A stretch of 64,000 nt of DNA from positions 32,683,456 to 32,747,455 of the forward strand of contig OZ024875.1 in assembly GCA_964017185.1 (NCBI GenBank), in the 5' to 3' direction. This document shows, piece by piece, positions 1 through 10,016 of this stretch. The DNA comes from Rugalucina vietnamica (Eukaryota > Mollusca > Bivalvia > Lucinida > Lucinidae). Positions within the stretch are counted from its first letter, which is position 1. Each line of letters starts with the position of its first letter. The translations under genes and the position numbers were made by a program. Below the pieces are notes generated by a model. That model made no database searches, had not been told where the DNA came from, and worked only from the letters and a program-made list of their open reading frames with translations.

Positions 1-21
1 ATACCCTCAGCTAGCAAAGAA

Positions 22-2284
22 GGCTGAGGCTATCCGCACGACGGTCGTGCCGATAAGCAGCGTTATCCGCACGAAGGTCGTGCCGATAAGCGGCGTTATC
101 GACCCGACTGTCGTGCGGATAGCCAGTGCTACAGGTATTGGCTATCGGCACGACAGGAGTATAAGATTTTCTAACAAGCTTTCGTATGCATTAAACTATT
201 CATTTGTCATTAAATAAAATAATTATGTGTTTAGCTATTGAAACACATTCGAAATTAACATTTTTGTTAATTATGAATAAGAAAACTAGTTTGATTTGAT
301 TAGTCTAAATCGCAGTAGATTTCTAACAGCAGAGAAAAATATAACCGAAGCTATTTTTAGCTCACCTGAGCTCAAAGGGGAGCTTATAGGATAGGTAGGC
401 ACCCGGCATCCGTCCGTCGTCCGTCCGTCCGTCGGCGTCGTCCACCATTTTCAAAGATCTTCTCCTCTGAAACCACTTGGCCAATCAAAGCCAAATTTTA
501 TGTGAAGCATCTATAGGAAGAGGGAATCAATGTGTATATATAAATAATCCAGGTCACATGACCAAGATGGCCGCCATGCCCATATATGGTACAAACCCTT
601 CAAAAATCTTCTTCTCCAGAACCGTTGGACCGATTTCAATGAAATTTGGTATGAAGCATCCAAGGCTCAAGCACTTCAATGTATGTATAAATCATGACCC
701 AGTAATGACCTTGACCTATTTTACGGCAAGGTCAACATAGGTTGCCAATGCATTTGAATGGGGAAAACTTTTAAAATGTCATTTTAAGTGAAAGTCTTGC
801 AGGAAATGGGCAGTAGGACTGAATATTAATGATTCTGAAAAAAAGTTGCACCCCAGGGGCTCATATGCCCCCACCCCGGGGCAATATACATGTATATTAC
901 CATAATATTCAAACATCATCTCCTCTGAAACCGCTTGGCCAATCAAAGCCAAATTTTATTTGAAGCATCAATAGGAAGGGGTTACCAATGTATATATAAA
1001 TAATCAAGGTCACATGACCAAGATGGCCGCCATGCCCATATATGGTAAAAACCCTTAAGAAATCTTCTTCTCCAAAACCAGTGGAGTGATTTCAACGAAA
1101 CTTGGCATGGAGCATCGATGGCTCAAGTACTACAATGTGTATATACATCATGACCCTGTGATGACCTTGACATTTTTTATTTCAAGGTCAACATAGGTCG
1201 CCAATGCATTTGAATGGGGAAAACTTTTAAAAAGTCATTTGAGGTGAAAATCTTGCAGGAAATGAGTAGTAGGACTGAATATTAATGATTCTGAAAAAAA
1301 TGGACCCAAGGGCTCATATGCCCCCACCCCGGGGCAATATATACATGTATATTACCATGATATTCAAACATCTTCACCTCTGAAACCACTTGGCGAATCA
1401 AAGCCAAATTTTATATTAAGCATCTATAGGAAGGGGGAACCAATGTGTATGTAAGAAATCCAGGTCACATGACCAAGATGGCCGCCATGCCCATATATGG
1501 TAAAAACCCTTCAAAAATCTTCTTCTCTGGAACCGGCAGACTGATTTCAATGAAACTTGGCATGAAACATCAATGGCTAAAGTACTACAATGTGTATATA
1601 AGTCATGACCCTGTGATGACCTTGAGCTGTTTTATGACAAGGTCAACATAGGTCGCCTATGCCTTTGAATGGGGATAACTGTTATTTGTCATTTGAAATT
1701 GAAGGGAAAGACTTGCAGGAAATTGGCAAATGGGCAGGATATTGATTATTATGAAAAAAATGGACACCAGGGAATCATCTGCCCCTTTACTGGGGCTTTT
1801 TTCCATAATAAATGCAAACATGTTTATTTGTATATACAACAGATCTCATGTGAGCGTTTACAGGACCATTGGTCCTCTGGTTTAATTTTGTTACTGAAAT
1901 GTTTCCATACTCCATTGTTAAAATCAAAGGCTGTTTATTCTTTTGGATTATACCACATTCTTTTATTATTTAGGTTATGATAATTACTTTCTCATTTACG
2001 CATACGCATGACTGATTTTTACAGGTAAATTCACAGGTAAGCCAATTTCAGCAAAATAACAATTTTGTTAATTAAAAAAGGAAAACATTCCTGCATGTGT
2101 AGTATTCTGTGTCAGTTTTGAAGCCAGTGTATTATATTAATCAACTTAAAATGTATCCATTTCTAAACATTTTTAACATTTGGATGTCGATTTCCCTGTC
2201 GTGCAAATAACGCCGCTTATCCGCATGACAGTTGCGCCGATAAGCGGCGTTATCGGCATGACTGTTGTGCGGATAGCCAGTGTC
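22..2284 (+). mobile_element. MULE-like DNA transposon, non-autonomous, with nested element
   Basis: The element is bounded by the direct repeat AGCAAAGAA at 13-21 and 2285-2293, a 9-bp target duplication. The other copy of this locus (48250-48275) has the uninterrupted site. The ends are inverted: GGCTATCCGCACGACGGTCG near the left end and its complement (CGGCATGACTGTTGTGCGGA region) near the right. The arms contain repeated TGCCGATAAGCGGCGTTATC blocks that could fold. No transposase is visible; an AGCTCACC element (357-1880) fills the centre. A 9-bp duplication with long inverted arms is typical of Mutator-like elements; that class is inference. Confidence 0.75.
357..1880 (+). mobile_element. 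AGCTCACC composite element (Helentron/HINE-like), three internal units
   Basis: It begins TTAGCTCACCTGAGC with a hairpin that returns to GAGCTTATAG, then a CCGTCCGTCCGTCC tract. About three units of roughly 455 bp follow, each with CTTGGCCAATCAAAGCCAAA, AAGATGGCCGCCATGCC and CCTTGACCTATTTTA. It ends with the hairpin AGGACCATTGGTCCT then CTGG before TTT. It codes for nothing; the open frames in it recur in every copy as repeat by-products. It lies within the MULE-like element. Confidence 0.8.
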
Positions 2285-2420
2285 AGCAAAGAAGTGCACA
2301 AAATTTGTTTCTTTCCACAGACTATCAGGGACTGGAATGACCTCCCTGATTCTCTGATCTCTGATGATGAAATGTCTTGTTGCGAAAACATGCACATGCT
2401 ATACATACATGTGATACTTC
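2285..2420 (+). pseudogene. LINE reverse transcriptase C-terminal remnant (copy 1)
   Basis: Translation gives [20 protein letters not shown] and then [23 protein letters not shown] is the typical tail of the reverse transcriptase protein of CR1/Jockey-type LINEs. This copy is cut from its 5' part (bases 1-21) by the MULE-like insertion. Confidence 0.65.
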
Positions 2421-2433
2421 TGAAGATTTATGG

Positions 2434-2643
2434 TGGATTCGCGACCTACCTGTTCGCGACCTATACCTGTTTGCTACCTGACTTGTTCACTACCAACACT
2501 TTTGCTACCTGTACATTTTCGCTACCTGACATTTTCACTACTAGGGTTGATAAGGTGCGAAAAGGTATGAAAAATACTGAGTAGCGAAAGTACCAATGGC
2601 AGGTAGCGAAAGGACTAAGTGCAAAAGAAACAGGTCGCGAAAC
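2434..2643 (+). mobile_element. Small palindromic element with TTCGCGACCT ends
   Basis: The left end TTCGCGACCT and right end AGGTCGCGAA are inverted. Between them the motif TTCGCTACCTG occurs several times on the left and its complement CAGGTAGCGAAA on the right, so the whole 210 bp could fold into one hairpin. A second copy is at 48418-48625. No clear target duplication is seen. Confidence 0.6.
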
Positions 2644-2683
2644 ATCCAGACACCCATCTGAAAAGCCAGATAGTGAGATTTAT

Positions 2684-2950
2684 TTGCATTGCAATATACA
2701 GAGATTTTTAAAGTTGTGAAAAATGAAAATTTTCAGCAGAAAAATGCTATTTTTAACATTTTTGCTCAAAACATTGATTGTGGGTACACATTAGAACCGC
2801 CTCGGCAAGGCGGTTCTAACAAGTACCCTCAGTCGATGTTTTGGATCAAAAGTAATAAAAATAGGTATACCCCTGTAAACCCCAGTTTTATTGCATAAAA
2901 CTGGGGTTTAACGGGGTATACAGTTCACAGACATGTTTTCCTTATGTGAT
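2684..2950 (+). mobile_element. Palindromic-core MITE (ACCGCCTCGGCAAGGCGGTT family)
   Basis: The core GAACCGCCTCGGCAAGGCGG is a near-perfect palindrome flanked by TTGATTGTGGGTACAC on the left and GTACCCTCAGTCGATG on the right. The 3' part has ATAGGTATACCCCTGTAAAC and ends near GACATGTTTTCCTTATG. The outer ends of the family are weakly inverted (GTCATTACRAAAACTTGCCC against GTCATCAGGAAAACATGTCC, the latter read from the right end). The same family recurs more than ten times in this window. Confidence 0.7.
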
Positions 2951-3068
2951 GATTGTATGTCCAAGTTCACATCTCTTGTGAGAGCCAGGGACTGATTTCC
3001 CACCTGGGGCTACCATCCCCCCCTGGTGAGTATTGTCCATCTGGCATGTCACCAGTAAACCATTCAGA

Positions 3069-3153
3069 TTTAGAACCTCATTATAATGCTATCTTTGGGG
3101 TCCATAGAAGCAGATCATGTTATAAGTGAATCGTGTAATAATGAGGTTACATG
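3069..3153 (+). mobile_element. Short MITE with AACCTCATTATA ends
   Basis: GAACCTCATTATAATGC on the left and TAATAATGAGGTTAC on the right are inverted around about 55 bp. A related, longer element with CCTCTTTATAAC ends lies at 7133-7306. Confidence 0.5.
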
Positions 3154-3869
3154 CTACAGACATAAAGCAAAGTAATAAAATTGGGTGGCATGATATGGCC
3201 ATGTTATACTGAAAGCCGCATTATAATGATGTGTGTTATAATATGTGTACAGTATCATGATGTACGTCATCCAGGTAATTCTGCTCAGTCATGTCTAATA
3301 CCTCTGTGATTACACAAGGTATCACTGATTAGGACAGAACATTGGTTTCCTTTTATTTAGCATTACCTCAAATTGTCAATCGGGTAGGCTATGTAGAAGT
3401 TGTGTAGTTAGTTTAATTCATCAGGATTCATTTTATTTTGTTTAATTGATCAAGATTAATTGTTAATGCCAGATTCCCAGTAAATGAGACTGACCTAACT
3501 TATATTTTGGTAAGGACAGACCCATCATTTTTCCCCCTACCCGTATATTTTCCCCCTTTTTTATTTATTTTGATTAAAAAAAGTATCTATATCTATCAAG
3601 TTTACAACAATTTTATAAAATGATTGTGTACTTTTCTAAAACAGTGAGTAAAAATATATATTCCTTCTTACTTACCCAGCTTGAAAATTTTAAACGGTAA
3701 ACGGGAAACAAGCATATTTTAATGAAGGCCTGAACTCTGACAGCTAGATTCCCTTTAAAAATCAACAAGGTTCCCTGAGAAAAGTCTTTCACCTTAGCCT
3801 TCTAATGATATGCAAGACCCATTATGCTTTTATCAGAAGTGTTCATTTTCAATGGAGAAAGTTGAGGTG

Positions 3870-4090
3870 TCTTGGGCTTTACCTGAGTTCACAGTAAAGA
3901 ATTATAATCAATGTATACCCTCTTAAACCCCTTGTTTTATATAGAAAATCTGGGGTTTGCAGGGGTATACCTATTTTTCTTATTGTGATCAAAAACATAT
4001 ATTGTTGGTACTCTTTAGAACCGCCACACAGAGGTGGATCTAACATATACAATAAATGTTTGAGCAAAAATATTAAAAATATCAAAAATA
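3870..4090 (-). mobile_element. Palindromic-core MITE, internally deleted
   Basis: It holds GTATACCCTCTTAAACCCC, GCAGGGGTATACCTATTTTT and a decayed core GAACCGCCACACAGAGGTGG. It is equivalent to the split MITE around 50224-53060 in the other duplication copy, but lacks the TCATCAGGAAAACATGTCCG terminal block. Confidence 0.65.
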
Positions 4091-4690
4091 TTCCAAAGAA
4101 ATTTTCTTTTTTTTTTAAGATCCGGTTACCCAGTTGTGTTTCAACTACTCAATAGATGAATAGGAATAACGTTCTGTTTTTGTCAATTTAAAAATCACAT
4201 GTCACAATTTGGTGTTGCAACTGTACTTTAGCATACAATATGCATATTTTGCGCATGCTCACTATTAAACTCAGATGTTCTATGGTTATAAGGCCCAAAC
4301 AGGTGTGGTTGTAGAGTCAGCCCAGCTCCGTGATTCTCCCAAGCTTTTTCCCCAGGACATATTCACAGCATAGAAAAAAGTACAAGTAGGCAAAGATCAG
4401 GAAAAGGCGCAATCAGAAAAAGACTCCCACTCCAGAAGAAGTCTGTGATGTAGTGGTAAGCCACTGGCTTTGTAATCAGGAATCATTAGCCTTGAGCCTT
4501 TCTGATGACATTTTCAGCATGGCCAGTCTTCGTATGACATAAGCTGTTGAATGGGCGTACAACCCCATTTATGGCAAAAAACATTGCAGTTTTAGGTTGG
4601 GAATTGGGTAGTTAAAGATAATAACTTATCAACCAAATTTAATTAAAAGTATACAGAGTGCCAAAACAATTTACAATTGCTACAATGATT
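4090..4690. other. Sequence private to duplication copy 1, with LINE and SINE fragments
   Basis: The other duplication copy jumps from about 53060 to 53100 here, so about 600 bp are extra in this copy. Bases 4377-4430 are nearly identical to 39075-39130 of the LINE downstream (TACAAGTAGGCAAAGATCAG and onward). From 4447 a tRNA-like head, GTAGTGGTAAGCCACTGGCT, suggests a degraded SINE. The left border follows a run of T. Confidence 0.5.
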
Positions 4691-4828
4691 TTTTTGAGGA
4701 GGAGTATATAATGCATGGGCGACTTTTCGTAATGTAGGATGTCACTCAGTGTTCACTGCACACCTACATGTAATTATGTAATTGGTTTCATTACCATAAT
4801 AATACATTTTGTATTTCATTTGTTTTAG

Positions 4829-4919
4829 GTTCCAGATGATACATCTCGAAGGAAGTGTTTGGTGCCTTGCATACTTATATTATCACCAAGCCTGAGTTAA
4901 AGACTGGGCTTATCACTGT
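4829..4919 (+). pseudogene. NPRL2 exon 2 duplicate, frameshifted
   Basis: This is a second copy of exon 2 with an intact acceptor (TTGTTTTAG) and donor (GTAAGT) but 91 nt instead of 92. One G is missing in GATGATACATC compared with GATGAGTACATC, which shifts the frame. The 3' half resembles the array units more than the real exon. The intron sequence upstream (from about 4690) also matches that before the real exon 2. No exon 1 or exon 3 lies nearby, so it is a dead fragment of a segmental duplication. Confidence 0.9.
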
Positions 4920-7096
4920 GTAAGTTTGATGCCTTGCATACTCACATTATCAACACGCCGGAGTTACAGATCAGGCTTATCACTGTGTAAGTTTGATGCC
5001 TTGCATACTCACATTATCAACACACCGGAGTTACAGACTAGGCTTATCACTGTGTAAGTTTGATGCCATGCATCCTTATATTATCCCCAAGCCAGAGTTA
5101 CAGGCCAGGCTTATCACTGTGTAAGTTTGATGCCTTGCATACGCATATTATCACCAAGCCTGAGTTACAGACCAGGCTTATCACTGTGTAAGTTTGATGC
5201 CTTGCATACTCACATTATCAACACACCGGAGTTACAGACTAGGCTTATCACTGTGTAAGTTTGATGCCGTGCATCCTTATATTATCCCCAAGCCAGAGTT
5301 ACAGGCCAGGCTTATCAGTTATCACTGTGTAAGTTTGATGCCTTGCATACTTATATTATCACCAAGCCTGAGTTACAGACCAGGCTTATCACTGTGTAAG
5401 TTTGATGCCGTGCATACTATATTATCACCAAGCCTGAGTTACAGACTGGGCTTATCACTGTGTAAGTTTGATGCCTTGCATATGCATATTATCACCAAGC
5501 TGGAGTTACAGACCAGGCTTATCACTATGTAAGTTTGATGCCTTGCATACTTATATTATCACCAAGCCAGAGTTACAGACTAGGCTTATCACTGTGTAAG
5601 TTTGATGCCTTGCATACTTATATTATCACCAAGCCAGAGTTACAGACTAGGCTTATCACTGTGTAAGTTTGATGCCTTGCATACTTACATGTATATTATC
5701 CCCAAGCCAGAGTTACAGACCAGGCTTATCAGTTATCACTGTGTAAGTTTGATGCCTTGCATACTTATATTATCACCAAGCCTGAGTTACAGACCAGGCT
5801 TATCACTGTGTAAGTTTGATGCCTTGCATACTTATATTATTAGCTCGCCTGCACAAAGTGCATAGAGCTATTGTAGTCACCTCGGTCGTGCGCGTTTACG
5901 TTTACGTGTGCGTCCGCGTCACACTTTCGGTTAAAGTTTTTTTATAAGTCTATATCTCTTGACCATGTTGATGGATCAAGTTGATACTTTGCATGTTGCT
6001 AGATATTGGTCTGAAGTTTTACGCAGTACCATCATGACCCACCCTGGGTGACCTTGAGGTCAAGGTCACGGACTTAGAAATTTTGTGTTTAAGTTTTCGG
6101 TTAATGTTTTTGTAAGTCTATATCTCTTGACCATATTGATGGATTGAGTTGATACTTTGCATGTTGCTAGATATTGGTCTGTAGTTTTACGCAGTACCAT
6201 TATGACCCACCCTGGGTGCCTTGAGGTCAAGGTCACGGACTTAGAAATTTTGTGTTTAAGTTTTTGATTTAAGTTTTTGTAAGTCTATATCTCTTGACCA
6301 TGTTGATTGATCGAGTTGATACTTTGCATGTTGGTAGATATTGGTCAGAAGTTTTATGCAGTACCATCATGACCTACCCTGGGTGACCTTGAGGTCAAGG
6401 TCACAGACTTAGAAATTTTGTGTTAAATTTTTAGTTAAAGTCTAAATCTCTTGAACATGTTGATGGATAAAGTTGATACTTGCATGTTGATAGATATTGG
6501 TCTCGGGTTTTATGCTGTACATCACAACTCACCTGGATGACCTTGAGGTCAGGGTCACGGACTTGGAAGTTTTGTGTTTAAGTTTTGGTTAATGTTTTTA
6601 TAAGTCTATATCTCTTGAACATGTAGATTGATCAAGATGATACTTTGCATTGGTCTGAAGTTTTATGTTGTACCATCATGACCCACCTGAGTGACCTTGA
6701 GGTCAAGGTCATGGGTCATAGATTTTAACAGATGTAGTGGCAAAGCACAATTCAGGCGAGCTACGCTGTCCTGCGACAGCTCTTATCACCAAGTCGGAGT
6801 TACAGACTAGGCTTATCACTGTGTAAGTTTGATGCCTTGCATACTCATATTATCACCAAGCCGGAGTTACAGACCAGGCTTATCACTGTGTAAGTTTGAT
6901 GCCTTGCATACTTATATTATCACCAAGCCAGAGTTACAGACCAGGCTTATCACTGTGTAAGTTTGATGCCTTGCATACTCATATTATCACCAAGCCAGAG
7001 TTACAGACTAGGCTTATCACTGTGTAAGTTTGATGCCTTGCATACTTATATTATCACCAAGCCAGAGTTACAGACTAGGCTTATCACTGTGTAAGT
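4920..7096 (+). repeat. 67-bp exon-2-derived minisatellite (copy 1, 18 units, interrupted)
   Basis: Units start at 4926, 4993, 5060, 5127, 5194, 5261, 5335, 5402, 5468, 5535, 5602, 5669, 5749, 5816, 6829, 6896, 6963 and 7030. Most spacings are exactly 67 bp; two units carry a 7-bp duplication (TTATCAG TTATCAC) and one of these also has 6 extra bases. The unit starting at 5816 is split by a 946-bp transposon (5840-6785). Sub-types exist: some units read CAACACGCCGGAG and others CACCAAGCCTGAG. The array lies in the non-functional copy of the NPRL2 segment. Long open frames across it are by-products of a 67-bp period (201 bp per three units), not genes. Confidence 0.95.
5840..6785 (+). mobile_element. 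AGCTCGCC composite element splitting the 67-bp array
   Basis: It starts TTAGCTCGCCTGCAC with a hairpin back to AGAGCTATTG and ends with CAGGCGAGCTACGCTGTCC then the hairpin to GACAGCTCTTA. Inside are about five tandem units of roughly 170 bp, each with TATCTCTTGACCATGTTGAT, GATACTTTGCATGTTG and TGACCTTGAGGTCAAGGTCA. Removing the element restores an intact array unit (TTATATTA joined to TCACCAAG) with no target duplication, which fits insertion between T and T. Confidence 0.8.
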
Positions 7097-7132
7097 TGGA
7101 TGCAAAACTTGCCCTTGCTAAATATACACCTG

Positions 7133-7306
7133 GACCTCTTTATAACATGGCTCATTACAACACGGTTTTGGATATAATACTGATCACTGTTAGACCCCAA
7201 TTGGACTATTTTTGCTGTATGTCTATACATTTGACTCTTGTTATAACACGGATTGGATAGCTAAATTGTCTTGGACCCCAGCAATAGTGTTATAAAGAGG
7301 TTGAGG
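7133..7306 (+). mobile_element. MITE with ACCTCTTTATAAC ends
   Basis: ACCTCTTTATAACATGG on the left pairs with GTGTTATAAAGAGGTT on the right. The interior repeats TTATAACACGG-like blocks and GACCCCA. It lies directly after the end of the 67-bp array in copy 1. Confidence 0.6.
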
Positions 7307-7309
7307 TAT

Positions 7310-7431
7310 AGAGATTTTTTGAGCTGTAAATATTGAAAATTTTAATTGAATACTTTTGATATATTTAATATTCATGCTCAAAACATTGATTGTGGGTACA
7401 CGTTAGCTGTTCTAACGAGTACCTTCAATCT

Positions 7432-7465
<34 letters not shown>

Positions 7466-7640
7466 ATAAAAAATAAGAAAAATATGTATACCCCTGTAAA
7501 TCCCAGTTTCACCTGTCTTAAGCAAGCGATTTTAGAGTTTCCCTTGGCCGCTTGCTTAAGACCGGTTGGACTGTATATAAAAGTGGGGTTTTAGGGGGTA
7601 TCTTTTTCACGGACATGTTTTCCTGATGATAAGTCATCAA
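7310..7640 (+). mobile_element. Palindromic-core MITE with long poly-T
   Basis: It has AACATTGATTGTGGGTACAC, a decayed core, a run of 32 T (7433-7464), ATGTATACCCCTGTAAATCC and the end ACGGACATGTTTTCCTGATG. A second small palindrome, TTAAGCAAGCG...CGCTTGCTTAAG, is inserted at about 7517-7562. Confidence 0.65.
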
Positions 7641-7782
7641 ATAATGACATTTTATAATTGAGTGATTAAAAAACCACACTCTCAACTGCTCAGCCACAGG
7701 GTCTGCTGATAGATGTCTTTAACGAAGACTGAAAGTCTATCATCCCCATTTGAGGAAACGAGACTGAATCTTACTTATAAAA

Positions 7783-8023
7783 TATGAGCCGTCTCGCGAG
7801 AAAACCAACAATCTGCATATGCGAAAACAAAGACGCAGATCAGCTTCGCGGTAACCGCGAAGCTGATCAGCGCCTTTGTTTTCGCTACTCGGATAGTACA
7901 ATTCCTCTTCTACTTAAATCCGAAATTTCAAGCTTCTAGCTCTTTTCTGTGATTGTACAGCCTGGTTTGTGTCGGACCTGTTCGGAAACCACATTGTTGG
8001 TTTTCCCACGAGGCGGCTCATAT
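7783..8023 (+). mobile_element. GAGCCGC MITE
   Basis: Terminal inverted repeats run ATGAGCCGTCTCGCGAGAAA and TTTTCCCACGAGGCGGCTCAT. The centre is a long palindrome, GATCAGCTTCGCGGTAACCG and its complement, inside GCATATGCGAAAACAAAG. Translated, this family gives [17 protein letters not shown]-like peptides that are repeat by-products rather than a gene. Confidence 0.8.
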
Positions 8024-9290
8024 GTTGACAGTCTGTTTTTCATTGATGGGTTCACATTGCTGAAGAATTTAGCCTCATACCTTTGGGAGTCTTTAACCGT
8101 CTTGACCTTTTTCGATAAAAACTTTGTAGAACAAAAATTGCTTTTTCCTACCTTCCCTGGATTGTTTTCGTGGAAAAAATAAAATGAAAATCAAAAGATT
8201 TTCCTACCAACCTACCCTATTTTTTCAGGTCGTTAGCGGAAACACGGCTATTTCGTTTTAAGGCCTTAGTGGAGATATCTGGTAATTTCAAGTGTTTAAC
8301 TGCCAACGGAACAACGCCTTATGCGGTTGCTCCTGGACAGGCGGATAATTCACGAAGACACTGGTATGTATAGAAATTGGCAGATACCTCCCAAACGAGC
8401 TGAAAACCTTTATTTTAATCTTGAATAAAAGTACTAACATACAGTGTAGACTTTGAGAAAACCAAGACTAAAATGCTGGGTAGGTAAAGGACAAATAAAC
8501 ATTTTTTTAATTCGGGCCTTATAGTCGTGATCATTTAAGTACAGCTCTTGCTAAGAACCATGCAAAACCTGCAAATGGTGATACATCGTCTGTCAAAAAA
8601 ATAAATAATTTTCAGTTTTCCTAATAGATTTGGTCCTAAAACAAGGCAGATGACCCTTTTTTGTGGTAAAATGTATTTAATATGAATGTTGCAGCTAGTT
8701 TTAAAAACACCCTCTGGAGCAATTTTCCCATAGACTTCCATTGTAAATTTTGAAGTGTTGTTTTCTCTCATGATGGACCTGTTTTATTCACAGGTTTTGG
8801 TTAAAAAGCATAAAAAAGACCTTGGCTTTTCATTTCTGCAATCAAACCCGTGTGTTTTTTAGATAGTTTATGTTAAATTGGCAAAATGTTATTAGCAAGG
8901 GAAGTAACTCAAGTTGTATCTAAGCAATAAGGGAGTAAGCACTGCATAATGATGACCAATAATTTTATTTTACCGTTTTCTCTAATTTTATCCCGTTCAT
9001 ACAAAATTCTGAAGATATACAATTAAATACTTTAAGTATTTTATAGAAATCCAATCAATAACTTTTGAAGAAAGAATTTACTTATTTTTCTGCATTTCGC
9101 AATAACGAAGGATCCCCAAGTTCAAGGCTGAATGACAACTTTTGGCGTAAAAATTGTGATAATGGTAAACCTTGGATTAGAGCGGGGATTAGAGTGACAA
9201 AACTGAGGATAAATATGTACATTATCTGTTCAAATGTAACTTTTGCATGCATAAATGAAGAAAATATTATGTAGATGTGTAAACTAATTA
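8024..9290. other. Unannotated intergenic stretch
   Basis: No coding or repeat call that I can support. Short open frames on both strands (for example 8535-8771 minus) have no recognisable domain or coding bias. AGTCGTGATCATTTAAGTACAGCTCTTGCTAAGAACCATGC at 8522-8562 resembles, in reverse, CATGGTCCTTAGCAAGAGC at 14276-14294, so 8520 to about 14300 may be bounded by an inverted repeat. Confidence 0.4.
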
Positions 9291-9297
9291 TGCTCAG

Positions 9298-9426
9298 CAT
9301 GAAATATACAGTGTCAAGGATACAGAAGAGACATTGCCACAAGCAGTAGTTCTCGGATGTCAAGAGGAAGAAAACACCATAACAGGAGAGACAGTCAAAC
9401 AATGTCAGGAAGCTGTACCAGACTGA
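9298..9426 (+). CDS. Possible terminal coding exon, unknown product
   Basis: After a possible acceptor (TTATGCTCAG) an open frame runs to TGA: HEIYSVKDTEETLPQAVV, then LGCQEEENTITGETVKQC, then QEAVPD. Codon use looks protein-like (GAA, GAG, ACA, GTC, CAG), unlike the surrounding DNA, but it is closed by a TAA just upstream of the proposed acceptor and no partner exon is found. It could be a 3'-terminal exon or a fragment of a retroposed gene. I do not recognise the product. Confidence 0.25.
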   Translation, partial: HEIYSVKDTEETLPQAVVLGCQEEENTITGETVKQCQEAVPD

Positions 9427-10016
9427 ATTAGTGTGTGAAAATTGCTTCTGCATGGACATGACTATATTGTGTGTGCCTTGACAAACAGGTTTTTCAGACA
9501 AAAAGGTAATTTTAAGTAGTTATTTGGCATGGTGCATCATCCCCTACACCTGTCCTTCCACCTTATCCCATTCCCATGTAGAGGCAAAAGCTTTTTGTCC
9601 AGCAAACAAAAGTGTATGTATAATGCACTAGACATACAAAACCACGGTCCCCACCCCCAGGGGAGGGAGGGGGATAGCCGTGGCAATAGTGAAGCTTTGA
9701 CCAAAGTTTTGCCATGGCAGTGGGGTGGAATTACCCGGGGTTTGCTTTATACAGGCGAAAAGGGCTGCAAAATGAAAGGATAGCAGGCTACTGGGGAAAA
9801 CAGCAGTGGTTTTACAGAGCAGTGGGGCTTACAGCAGAGTTTGACTGGACAAAAAGTCAAAGTCCACGCTATTCCCTAGGGCTAGGGCCCATGGTTACAA
9901 ATGACAAGTGCATAAAGCCTTAGACCCTTGCCCTAAATACCATAAGGATATAATAAATAAATGTAGATTTTTTTCTTCTGAAAAATCACAGATTAGGCCT
10001 GTACAAAAAAATCAAT

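Larger units (their letters stand above)
1..7650 (+). repeat. Segmental duplication copy 1 of the NPRL2 intron 1/exon 2 region
   Basis: Blocks match 48250-53880 in the same order and strand: 1-21 plus 2285-2690 with 48250-48690; 2700-2960 with 49210-49450; about 3520-4080 with 49520-50310 plus 53020-53060; about 4690-4930 with 53105-53310; then the 67-bp arrays and a stretch with TCATCAAATAATCATATTTT after them. The copies differ by whole mobile-element insertions and by scattered substitutions. The left limit lies outside the window. An uncollapsed second haplotype in an assembly could give the same picture, but the direct orientation 48 kb apart and different array lengths fit a real duplication too. 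Confidence 0.85.

Noticed and set aside
477..740. Open frame [20 protein letters not shown] as a protein gene
   Set aside because: Same frame appears in each AGCTCACC unit on both strands across the window; it is repeat sequence with frequent stops.
2689..2898. Frame containing YTLEPPRQGGSNKY as a gene
   Set aside because: Translation of the palindromic-core MITE; similar peptides come from its other copies.
5194..5865. Long open frames across the 67-bp array (CILILSPS and GLSLCKFDA repeats)
   Set aside because: They are alternate frames of the exon-2-derived minisatellite; the 67-bp period cycles frames and two frames happen to lack stops. No start context or gene structure.
4920..7096. 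Regularly spaced repeats resembling a CRISPR array
   Set aside because: Units are contiguous with no unique spacers, derive from an exon, and the DNA is eukaryotic.
9082..9501. 139-codon minus-strand frame with hydrophobic segments
   Set aside because: Overlaps a more coding-like + strand frame, no domain recognised, hydrophobicity follows from AT-rich antisense codons.
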